DNA from: an uncultured Eubacteriales bacterium
GTDB lineage: Bacteria > Bacillota > Clostridia > Christensenellales > CAG-138
NCBI GenBank assembly: GCA_902768995.1
Contig: CACXNN010000101.1
Location: 1-7,552 of the forward strand
Reading direction: 5' to 3'
DNA length: 7,552 nt
Under the pieces are notes generated by a model. That model saw nothing but the letters and a program-made list of their open reading frames with translations. It ran no database searches and had not been told where the DNA came from. A program made the position numbers and the translations under genes. Of the stretch, positions 1-5,453 are shown piece after piece (positions within the stretch are counted from its first letter, which is position 1; each line of letters begins with the position of its first letter).

Positions 1-55
1 TATTGTAATTCCTCTGCTTGCACTCGGTGCAGGCCAACGTGATCTTAACGCGCAT
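1..55 (-). CDS. rpmG: 50S ribosomal protein L33, 5' end only
   Basis: Reading the minus strand from an ATG at 55-53 gives MRVKITLACTECKQRNYN before the window ends. This is the recognisable N-terminus of bacterial L33 (bL33), a small protein of the large ribosomal subunit. The CTEC pair (residues 9 and 12) is the first half of the zinc-binding site of the cysteine-containing L33 type. The start is supported by AAGGAG about six bases upstream (around 61-68). In many Firmicutes rpmG is followed by secE and nusG, which here would lie to the left of the window; that is expectation, not something seen. Only 18 of roughly 50 codons are visible. Identification is secure because the motif is highly conserved. 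Confidence 0.93.
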   Translation of the reverse strand, partial: MRVKITLACTECKQRNYN

Positions 56-92
56 GGTATTTCTCCTTCTCGTGGTATTCCATCAAAAACAA

Positions 93-131
93 GCCCCCTG
101 TGGGGGCACCTTGCATACATTACCACAGGGG
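93..131 (-). promoter_or_regulatory. Inverted repeats around the rpmG transcription start
   Basis: Two perfect inverted repeats overlap here. The long one pairs CCACAGGGG (123-131), inside the promoter spacer, with CCCCTGTGG (95-103), just downstream of the expected transcription start, with 19 bases between. The short one, GCCCCC-TGT-GGGGGC (93-107), is a six-pair hairpin with a three-base loop near the 5' end of the leader RNA. The long repeat brackets the -10 box as a two-site operator would. The short one could act at RNA level or stabilise the 5' end. Neither is followed by a U-run, so neither is a terminator. The regulatory role is inference. Confidence 0.4.
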
Positions 132-175
132 AACGGTTTTGTCAATCAAAATCTTTCGATTTTTTCGGATTTTTT
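117..175 (-). promoter_or_regulatory. rpmG promoter with extended -10 and phased A-tract UP-like element
   Basis: On the minus strand there is a perfect -35 hexamer TTGACA (140-145), a 17-bp spacer, and a -10 hexamer TAATGT (117-122) preceded by TGG, an extended -10 motif. Upstream of the -35 (146-175) are two A6 runs spaced exactly ten bases apart (T-runs at 160-165 and 170-175 on the plus strand). They resemble a curved UP element of the kind that boosts ribosomal promoters. Transcription should begin near 110 and give a leader of about 55 bases. The fit to a housekeeping sigma promoter is strong. The UP-element role is inferred from composition and position. Confidence 0.82.
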
Positions 176-325
176 GGCGCGTCGCCCGGTCCGGCGACGG
201 AAGACAGCATACCACGTTTTTTCTCCGGTTGCAAGGGCAGGATTCACGGTTTGTTCATGGAAAATACGCGTTTATCTGGCCTTTGCGGTGTATGCTCTTC
301 CTATCAAATCCAAGGAGCGATCCAA
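176..325. other. Divergent intergenic region with a GC-rich hairpin
   Basis: This stretch separates the upstream end of the rpmG promoter from the next gene on the plus strand. It contains a perfect inverted repeat CGTCGCC (180-186) / GGCGACG (193-199) with a six-base loop. No U-run directly follows it on either strand, so it is not an intrinsic terminator. A plus-strand promoter must lie here or to the left, but I find no convincing -35/-10 pair; TATGCT (291-296) is the best -10 candidate and has no matching -35. Otherwise I see nothing, and apparent reading frames through here have no protein-like character. Confidence 0.4.
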
Positions 326-1048
326 ATGCGCGAGCTTGAAACCATCATGGAATACAACGACGCCGGCGTGACCCTCTGGTCGCTGCGATACCCCGGGGCC
401 TTCGCCCGGGGAGAGACCGCCGACGCGGCCGCCCGAAAGCTCCCCGCCGCCTGCCGCCGCTACCGGCTGTGGGCCAAGCTCCCGACCGAGGCGGACGCCG
501 CCGGGGAGGAGCAGGTCCGCTGCACCCGGAAGATCAAGGTGGACGCCCCCGTGGAGGAGGGCTTCACCACGGCCCTGTTCCCGGAGGAGAAGCTGGCCCT
601 GGACATGGCCCAATACACGTCCCTCAAGACCCTGTGCCTTGTTTCCGCCCGGGATATGGAGGCCCTCTTCGCCTCCATCCCCCAGAAGGATCGGGGGCTG
701 CTGAAATCCCGCAGGACCGTCTACGGCAAGGTGCCCGTCACCGCCCGGGAGATGCTCTCCCACGTGATCGAGGCCCAGAGGACCTGGGCGGCCCTGTTCG
801 GCGTGGACATAGGCGAAAGCCGGGGCCTGCTGGCGGATCGGAAGCGGCTCTTCGCGGGGCTGGAGCGCCGTCCGGGGTATCTGGACGGCCGGATCGTCCC
901 AGGCCCCGACGGGGAGCTGTGGACCCTTCGAAAGCTCCTGCGCCGCCTCCTCTGGCACGACGCCCTCCACGGCCGGGCCCTCTACCGCAAGGCCATCACC
1001 TTCTGGCAGAAGGAACGGATCAAAAACCCCTTCGGCTTCACGAAATAA
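326..1048 (+). CDS. DinB-like helical-bundle protein with HicB-like N-terminus
   Basis: A 240-residue soluble protein without signal peptide or membrane segments. The start at 326 is chosen because AAGGAG (312-317) sits eight bases upstream; the frame extends upstream to 251 but that start has no ribosome binding site. The C-terminal half (about residues 135-225) looks like the DinB/YfiT four-helix bundle: a histidine in LSHVIEAQ (H146) and an HxxxH pair in WHDALHG (H211, H215) could form the usual three-histidine metal site. Members of that superfamily include thiol transferases and many uncharacterised proteins, so the reaction cannot be named. Residues 6-50 (EYNDAGVTLW, then YPGAFARGET) resemble the short beta-strand and helix fold of HicB-like domains, with no HicA toxin partner beside it. 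The gene stands alone between its own upstream gap and the prsW leader. The DinB assignment is moderate, the HicB resemblance weak. Confidence 0.62.
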   Translation: MRELETIMEYNDAGVTLWSLRYPGAFARGETADAAARKLPAACRRYRLWAKLPTEADAAGEEQVRCTRKIKVDAPVEEGFTTALFPEEKLALDMAQYTSLKTLCLVSARDMEALFASIPQKDRGLLKSRRTVYGKVPVTAREMLSHVIEAQRTWAALFGVDIGESRGLLADRKRLFAGLERRPGYLDGRIVPGPDGELWTLRKLLRRLLWHDALHGRALYRKAITFWQKERIKNPFGFTK

Positions 1049-1083
1049 GCAAAAAGATGGGCAAATACATATAGGAAATTCCG

Positions 1084-1122
1084 CCGAAACGTGATATTAT
1101 ATTTTAAATCCTGTTTCGGAGG
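1084..1122 (+). promoter_or_regulatory. prsW leader: inverted repeat overlapping the ribosome binding site, possible -10 box
   Basis: The 80-bp gap before prsW holds an AT-rich core with TATTAT (1095-1100) or TATATT (1098-1103) as candidate -10 boxes; the matching -35 is poor, so the promoter call is weak. Flanking this core are CCGAAAC (1084-1090) and GTTTCGG (1113-1119), a perfect seven-base inverted repeat. Its right arm includes the first two bases of the GGAGG ribosome binding site (1118-1122), six bases before the ATG. If the RNA starts left of 1084, folding would partly hide that site. If transcription starts inside the core, the repeat would be a DNA operator instead. Confidence 0.35.
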
Positions 1123-1128
1123 TTTGCT

Positions 1129-1836
1129 ATGATCATCCTGCTCGCCGCCGCCGTGCTGCCGGCCGCCTTTTTGCTGTATCGGGTCTATAAGATGGACACC
1201 ATCGAGAAGGAGCCTTGGTCCATCCTGCGCAAGCTCCTGCTGTGGGGCGCTCTCAGCGGCATCCCCGCCGCCCTGGTGGAGAGCTTGCTCACCGGCGTAG
1301 TGCAGAACCTGCTCCAGGAGGGCACCCTGCTCTACAACTTCGTCTTCGGCTTCATCGTGGCGGCTTTGGTGGAGGAGAGCTTCAAGTTCTTCTTCCTCTA
1401 TAAGTTCACCTTCAAAAACCCGGCCTTCAACTACCGGTTCGACGGGGTGGTTTACGCCGTGTTCGTGTCCATGGGCTTCGCGATCCTGGAGAACGTCCTC
1501 TACGTCTTCCAGGGGGGCCTGGGCGTGGCTCTTTCCCGGGCGCTGCTGGCCCTGCCCCTCCATGCCGCCTGCGGGGTATACATGGGCATCGCCTACGGGC
1601 AGCAGAAGGTCAACAGCCTCTATAAGCCCGCTTCCTTCGGGAGTGTGGCCCGGGCCTGCCTGCCCGTGCCCATCCTGATCCACGGGTTCTACGACAGCTG
1701 CGCCTTCTCCGCGGAGAACTACCCCATCTTCCTCCTGGTCTTCGTGGTGTTCGTGATCCTGGTGTTCATCCTCACCCTGCGGCAGCTCAAGAAAGCGTCC
1801 CAGGAGGACCGGCCCGTAGAGGAGGTGACCCTCTGA
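1129..1836 (+). CDS. prsW: PrsW-family intramembrane glutamic protease
   Basis: A 235-residue, strongly hydrophobic protein with about seven to eight likely membrane segments. It carries the family's signature motifs in order: EKEPW (residues 26-30) after the first segment, VEESFK (81-86), FDGVVYA (104-110) leading into ILENVLY (119-125), a histidine in LPLHAACG (H145) and HGFYD (185-189). The paired glutamates E82/E83, E121 and the two histidines match the conserved catalytic set of PrsW proteases. In Bacillus subtilis PrsW makes the first cut in the anti-sigma factor RsiW. The substrate here is unknown, and no sigma/anti-sigma pair lies in the window. The ATG is set by GGAGG six bases upstream. 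The stop shares its A with the next gene's start (TGATG at 1834-1838), so it is translationally coupled to the glycoside hydrolase. The short charged tail is probably cytoplasmic. Family assignment is firm; the symbol is by family only. Confidence 0.88.
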   Translation: MIILLAAAVLPAAFLLYRVYKMDTIEKEPWSILRKLLLWGALSGIPAALVESLLTGVVQNLLQEGTLLYNFVFGFIVAALVEESFKFFFLYKFTFKNPAFNYRFDGVVYAVFVSMGFAILENVLYVFQGGLGVALSRALLALPLHAACGVYMGIAYGQQKVNSLYKPASFGSVARACLPVPILIHGFYDSCAFSAENYPIFLLVFVVFVILVFILTLRQLKKASQEDRPVEEVTL

Positions 1837-4208
1837 TGCGCATCAGCATCCCGCTGAACAACGGCTGGCAGTTCGTCTTCACCTGCAGCGACGAGTTCCT
1901 CCGGGGGGAGGTCCCCGGCGAACCGGTGCGGCTCCCTCACACGGTGCGGCTCCTGCCCTGGAAGTGCGCCCGGAAGGAGATGTACGAGACCGTCTGCGGC
2001 TACAGCCGGACCGTCTTCGCCGACCCCGCCTGGGCGGGCAAGGAGGTGCGCCTGATTCTGGACGGGGCCGCCCAGTACCCCGAGGTGTTCCTGAACGGCG
2101 TCCAGGTGCCCCCCGAGTGGGAGGCCCACTGCGGGTACACGGCCCAGAGCTTCCTGCTGGACGGGCTGAAATATGGGGAGGAGAACCGACTGTCCGTGCG
2201 GCTGGACACCCGGGAGACGTTGAACCAGCCTCCCTTCGGCTACATGATCGACTATCTGTGCTACGGCGGCCTCTACCGGGAGGCGCGGCTGGAGGTCACG
2301 GAGCCCTGCCACATCGCGGACGTGTTCCCCGTGGCCCATGCCGACGGCAAAGCTGAGGTCCAGGTAAAGCTGAACCTGGCCCCCGATGCGGGCGATACCC
2401 TGCAGCTCGCCCTGCCGGAGCTGGGCGTGGACCTTGCCATGGACGCCCAGAGTGAGAATACCTTCACCTTTACGGCCCAGGACCCGGTCCCCTGGGACCT
2501 GGACGACCCCCGGCTGTACGAATTGACCGTCTCCCTGGTCCACGAGGGCCAGGAAGCGGATCGGCGGACCCTGCGGGTGGGCTTCCGGGACGCGGAATTT
2601 AGGGCGGACGGCTTCTACCTGAACGGGAAGCTGGTCCACCTCCACGGCCTCGATCGGCACCAGAGCTGGCCCTATATCGGCTATGCCGCCCCGGCGGGCA
2701 TGCAGCGGGACGAGGCCAACTATCTGAAATATGGCCTGGGGCTCAACATCGTCCGCACCAGCCACTACCCCCAGAGCCAGCATTTCATCGACCGGTGCGA
2801 CGAGATCGGCCTGCTGGTGTTCACGGAGATTCCCGGCTGGCAGCATATCGGCGACGAGGAATGGCAGCGGATCGCCCTGGAGCACGTGCGGCAGATGGTG
2901 CTTCAGTACCGGCAGCACCCCAGCATCGTGCTGTGGGGCGTGCGAATCAATGAAAGCCAGGACAACGACGAGCTCTACACCAAGACCAACGCCCTCTGCC
3001 ACAGCCTGGACCCCTCAAGGCAGACCGGCGGCGTCCGGTATCTGCAGCACAGCCACCTCTTGGAGGACGTGTACACCTACAACGACTTCACCAAGGACGG
3101 CACGGGCTACGGGCTCCTGGAGAAGAAGGACGTGACCAAGGATCTCGATAAAGGGTACCTGGTCACCGAGTGCAACGGGCACATGTTCCCCACCAAGAAC
3201 CAGGACGACGAGCTCCATCGGCTGACCCACGCCCTGCGCCACGCCCAGGTCCAGAGCGACGGGGCGGTCCGGGAGGGGGTCTCCGGCTGCATCGCCTGGT
3301 GTATGGCGGACTACAACACCCACACGGACTTCGGCTCCGGGGACGCCATCTGCTACCACGGCGTGGCCGACGGGTTCCGCAACAACAAGCTGGCGGGCTG
3401 GGTTTACGCCAGCCAGCAGGAGCAGGACCCGGTGCTGGTGGTGGGCACGGACATGAACAAGGGCGAGCGGGCCGGCAGCGTCCTGGACGACGCCTACGTG
3501 TTCACCAACGCGGAGAAGGTGCGGCTCAGCAAGGGCGGCAAGTTCATCGCAGACTTCGAGCCGGACAGGGAGCATTTCCCGGGCCTCCCTCATCCGCCGG
3601 TGCATATCGACGACTTCGTGGGCGAGCTGCTCAAGAGCGAGGAGCAGTTCCCGGACGACGTGGCGGACAAGGTGAAGAAGTGCCTGCTGGCGGCCCAGAA
3701 GCACGGCATGGACAAGCTTCCCCTGGGGGTGAAGCTGACGCTGCTGGACCTGAAGCTTCGGCACAAGTTCACCATGGAGCAGGGCGTGGCCCTGTACAAC
3801 CGGTATATCGGCGGCTGGGGCCAGCAGTCGGGCCTGTGGCGGTTCACCGCCATCCGCAACGGCGAGGCGGCGGAGTACGTGGAGAAGGGCGATTATTCGA
3901 AGCCCTGCCTGGTGGCCTGGGCGGAGCGAGCGCTCCTCACCGAGGGCGACGCCTACGACATGACGCTGGTGCATCTCGAGTGCCGGGACGAGCGGGGGAA
4001 CCGCATCCCCACGGCCTTCGATCCCGTCCTGCTCACCACCGAGGGGCCCATCCAGGTGGTGGGGCCCCGGGCCGTCTCTTTGGAGGGCGGCGCCTTCGGC
4101 ACCTTCGTGCGCACCGTGGGCGAGACGGGCGAGGGCGTGCTGACCCTCTCCTCCCCCACCCTGGGCAGCTGTCAACTCAGATTTACGATCATTCCGGAGG
4201 TGAAATAA
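1836..4208 (+). CDS. Glycoside hydrolase family 2, beta-galactosidase-like
   Basis: A 790-residue cytoplasmic enzyme (no signal peptide) built like GH2 beta-galactosidases: an N-terminal sugar-binding jelly roll (about 1-155, with YPEVFLNG and YGGLYREA), an immunoglobulin-like domain (about 156-255), a TIM barrel (about 256-525), and C-terminal domains. Barrel motifs include GLDRHQSWP (271-279), RTSHYP (307-312), the acid/base glutamate E373 in LWGVRINES, and the probable nucleophile E445 in YLVTECNGH. Both catalytic glutamates are present, so it should be active as a retaining beta-glycosidase. The exact sugar is uncertain; I do not see the beta-glucuronidase NxK signature in its usual place. 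About residues 570-660 form a charged, helix-rich insertion before the last beta-rich part. The start overlaps the prsW stop, with AGGAGGTGA (1820-1828) upstream, and the next gene starts one base after its stop, so all three are probably one transcript. No sugar transporter or regulator is nearby. Confidence 0.9.
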   Translation: MRISIPLNNGWQFVFTCSDEFLRGEVPGEPVRLPHTVRLLPWKCARKEMYETVCGYSRTVFADPAWAGKEVRLILDGAAQYPEVFLNGVQVPPEWEAHCGYTAQSFLLDGLKYGEENRLSVRLDTRETLNQPPFGYMIDYLCYGGLYREARLEVTEPCHIADVFPVAHADGKAEVQVKLNLAPDAGDTLQLALPELGVDLAMDAQSENTFTFTAQDPVPWDLDDPRLYELTVSLVHEGQEADRRTLRVGFRDAEFRADGFYLNGKLVHLHGLDRHQSWPYIGYAAPAGMQRDEANYLKYGLGLNIVRTSHYPQSQHFIDRCDEIGLLVFTEIPGWQHIGDEEWQRIALEHVRQMVLQYRQHPSIVLWGVRINESQDNDELYTKTNALCHSLDPSRQTGGVRYLQHSHLLEDVYTYNDFTKDGTGYGLLEKKDVTKDLDKGYLVTECNGHMFPTKNQDDELHRLTHALRHAQVQSDGAVREGVSGCIAWCMADYNTHTDFGSGDAICYHGVADGFRNNKLAGWVYASQQEQDPVLVVGTDMNKGERAGSVLDDAYVFTNAEKVRLSKGGKFIADFEPDREHFPGLPHPPVHIDDFVGELLKSEEQFPDDVADKVKKCLLAAQKHGMDKLPLGVKLTLLDLKLRHKFTMEQGVALYNRYIGGWGQQSGLWRFTAIRNGEAAEYVEKGDYSKPCLVAWAERALLTEGDAYDMTLVHLECRDERGNRIPTAFDPVLLTTEGPIQVVGPRAVSLEGGAFGTFVRTVGETGEGVLTLSSPTLGSCQLRFTIIPEVK

Positions 4209-4209
4209 G

Positions 4210-4641
4210 ATGGAATTCCGCCATTTCAACGACACCTACGTCGTCCGCATGGACCGGGGCGAGGAGGTCATGGAGAATCTGACGACCCTGTGCGAGCAGG
4301 AGGGCATCCGGCTCGCTTCCGTGGAGGCCATCGGCGCTGTGGATCGAGCTGTGGTGGGGCTCTACGACGTGGGCGAGAAGGTGTACCACAAAAAGGAGTT
4401 CACCGAGCCCATGGAGCTCACCAGCCTTTTAGGCACCGTCACCGAGAAGGACGGAAAGCCCTACCTGCACCTCCACGCCACGCTGTGCGACGCCAACATG
4501 CAGGCCCACGGCGGGCACGTGAACGCCCTCTACATCAGCGCCACCTGCGAGATGGTCCTCCGGCTCCTACCCGGCCAGGTAGGCCGCCGGTTGGACGAAG
4601 TGACGGGGTTGAATCTGTTTGATTTCAAAGGAATAGAATAA
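4210..4641 (+). CDS. PCC/DUF296-domain protein (AT-hook-associated PPC fold)
   Basis: A 143-residue soluble protein that is almost entirely one PCC (DUF296) domain. Visible hallmarks are the N-terminal RMDRGEEVMENL stretch (13-24), the ASVEAIGAV strand (36-44), and the conserved LHLHATLCD (86-94) followed by AHGGHVN (99-105). H87, H89 and H103 are the likely metal ligands or structural histidines. In plants the domain accompanies AT-hooks and drives trimer formation; stand-alone bacterial forms are common and their function is largely unknown. There is no AT-hook here. CGGAGG (4195-4200) lies nine bases before the ATG, inside the end of the glycoside hydrolase gene, and only one base separates the two genes, so they are co-transcribed and probably coupled. 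Family assignment is confident; a link to the hydrolase is only suggested by position. Confidence 0.85.
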   Translation: MEFRHFNDTYVVRMDRGEEVMENLTTLCEQEGIRLASVEAIGAVDRAVVGLYDVGEKVYHKKEFTEPMELTSLLGTVTEKDGKPYLHLHATLCDANMQAHGGHVNALYISATCEMVLRLLPGQVGRRLDEVTGLNLFDFKGIE

Positions 4642-4645
4642 AGCA

Positions 4646-4779
4646 TGCACCCTTTGACCAGGGGCAAAACATAATCGAAATCCGCACTGCGTTTGATTTC
4701 TCATTGTTTTGCCCGTGCTGCGCCTCGCTGCATCTGCCACAGGCAGCGCTTGGCTCCGCACCCTGAAAGAAAGGGTGCA
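4646..4779. repeat. 134-bp element with 10-bp terminal inverted repeats, able to fold as a three-way junction
   Basis: The element begins five bases after the PCC-domain gene stop. Its ends are perfect inverted copies: TGCACCCTTT (4646-4655) and AAAGGGTGCA (4770-4779). Inside are two hairpins. The first pairs GGGCAAAAC (4662-4670) with GTTTTGCCC (4706-4714), and inside it GAAATC (4677-4682) with GATTTC (4695-4700). The second pairs CGCTGC (4726-4731) with GCAGCG (4743-4748), continued by CTG/CAG around a CCA loop. A rival hairpin near the right end pairs GCACCCT (4758-4764) with AGGGTGC (4772-4778). The layout suits either a miniature inverted-repeat element or a structured RNA. There is no coding potential, no U-run for termination and no clear target-site duplication. 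Structure is seen; function is not known. Confidence 0.55.
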
Positions 4780-4798
4780 CCAAAGAACTTTATTCGGG

Positions 4799-4826
4799 AA
4801 GTATGGCTTATGAAGTATGGCTTATG
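4799..4826. repeat. Perfect tandem duplication of a 14-bp unit
   Basis: The unit AAGTATGGCTTATG occurs twice back to back (4799-4812 and 4813-4826) with no mismatch. The pair is framed by GGAAGTA (4797-4803) and its reverse complement TACTTCC (4830-4836), so the block can also form a weak stem. It lies in the non-coding gap between the convergent genes. Its origin could be replication slippage. No gene boundary depends on it. Confidence 0.8.
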
Positions 4827-4852
4827 CTGTACTTCCGATTATTTTTCTTAAG

Positions 4853-4908
4853 CTTTTCTTTTTCCGCCGCTTTTTCTTTTCACTGAAAAGAAAAAGCGGC
4901 AAAAAAAA
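4853..4908. terminator. Mirror repeat plus perfect 16-bp hairpin between convergent genes, possible bidirectional terminator
   Basis: GCCGC, T5, C, T4, C (4866-4881) is perfectly complementary to G, A4, G, A5, GCGGC (4885-4900) around a three-base loop, giving 16 pairs. The T-run at 4859-4863 can add pairs with the A8 run at 4901-4908 across a CC bulge. The left arm also forms a mirror repeat with the sequence before it: C-T4-C-T5-C (4853-4864) and C-T5-C-T4-C (4870-4881) around CGCCG. Its position between converging transcripts suggests termination for both, but neither strand has the U-run after the stem that an intrinsic terminator needs; the plus strand has an A8 run instead. It may act through RNase processing or Rho rather than classical intrinsic termination. 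Confidence 0.45.
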
Positions 4909-4910
4909 TG

Positions 4911-5453
4911 TCACCAATCCGGCTCCCCAACCCCTAAAAACAGCACCCGGTGGGCGGGGATGTCCGGCTCCGCCAACTGAGAGGAAAAGAACTTGTGCAT
5001 GACCTGCTCATAGGTGAGGCCGTCGTCCCCGGCGAGGACCACCGCATAGCCGGGCTGCCCGTTAGTCTCCCCAGCGAGGGTCAGCAGGAAGGGAAACGGC
5101 TCGTCCCGCATGTCGAACCCGTCGGAGAAGAAGGCCCGATACTGGCCGTCCCGGAAGAAGACGTCCATGAGATACATCTCCTCCCCGAAGAACTCCGCCA
5201 CCCGGACCCCCGCCTTCTTCCCTTCTCCGGAGCGCTGCAGGAACCGCTGCCAGGCCTTGGCGTTCTCCCGGATGGTCAGATCCTCCAGGACCACCCAGCC
5301 GTAGAGCCTGGCCGCCTGGCGGGTATACCCCTCCTCCACCCGGTCGAAGCCCGTATAGTTCCCGCCCTCGTCCAGCGTAAAGGATACGGGCCGCCATGCG
5401 CAGCCCGTCATAAGCAGTAATACCAGCAGGATGGCGAGGGCCTTACCCTTCAT
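4911..5453 (-). CDS. Small uncharacterised lipoprotein
   Basis: A 180-residue protein with a lipoprotein signal: a short basic start (MKGK), a hydrophobic run rich in leucine, and LLMTGC ending at C18, the probable lipidated cysteine. The mature part should be anchored on the outer face of the membrane. I do not recognise the family. It is a mix of beta-strand-like and acidic segments with aromatic-rich stretches (FGEEMYLMDVFFRDGQYRAF, about residues 89-108) and no visible catalytic motif. The start at 5453 is chosen because it opens the signal peptide and has GAGGAG seven bases upstream; the frame is open further upstream, but that part reads as the asparaginase gene. Its first 11 bases overlap the asparaginase 3' end, implying a shared transcript. 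The stop is followed almost at once by a T-run and the 4866-4900 hairpin. Confidence 0.72.
   Translation of the reverse strand: MKGKALAILLVLLLMTGCAWRPVSFTLDEGGNYTGFDRVEEGYTRQAARLYGWVVLEDLTIRENAKAWQRFLQRSGEGKKAGVRVAEFFGEEMYLMDVFFRDGQYRAFFSDGFDMRDEPFPFLLTLAGETNGQPGYAVVLAGDDGLTYEQVMHKFFSSQLAEPDIPAHRVLFLGVGEPDW

Noticed and set aside
251..325. Upstream start at 251 for the DinB-like gene
   Set aside because: No ribosome binding site and non-protein-like extra 25 residues; the ATG at 326 has AAGGAG at good spacing.
18..371. 117-codon plus-strand frame across the rpmG start and the intergenic region
   Set aside because: It runs opposite rpmG, through its promoter and into the next gene; no domain and no ribosome binding site.
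1719..3002. Long open frame on the minus strand opposite prsW and the GH2 gene
   Set aside because: It is the antisense of a clearly recognisable GH2 coding region; its composition is rich in Val, Gly, His and Gln, as expected from reverse-reading GC-rich codons, and it has no domain motif.
1836..4208. Beta-glucuronidase assignment for the GH2 enzyme
   Set aside because: An NNK triplet occurs at residues 516-518, but its position matches the RxPK-like end-of-barrel segment of beta-galactosidases, not the glucuronidase NxK motif.
3015..4235. Long open frame on the minus strand opposite the GH2 3' half
   Set aside because: Same reason: antisense shadow of GH2, with no ribosome binding site or recognisable domain.
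3170..4282. 370-codon plus-strand frame inside the GH2 gene
   Set aside because: Arg, Gly and Pro-rich out-of-frame reading of GC-rich codons; the overlapping GH2 frame has catalytic motifs on both sides.
4758..4778. GCACCCT/AGGGTGC hairpin as an intrinsic terminator for the PCC gene
   Set aside because: No U-run follows; the next bases are CACCAAAGAAC. Kept only as part of the larger repeat element.
4642..4910. CRISPR array or tRNA in the structured intergenic region
   Set aside because: The repeats are inverted or a single 14-bp tandem pair without spacers, and no tRNA arms or TPsiC/anticodon pattern are present.
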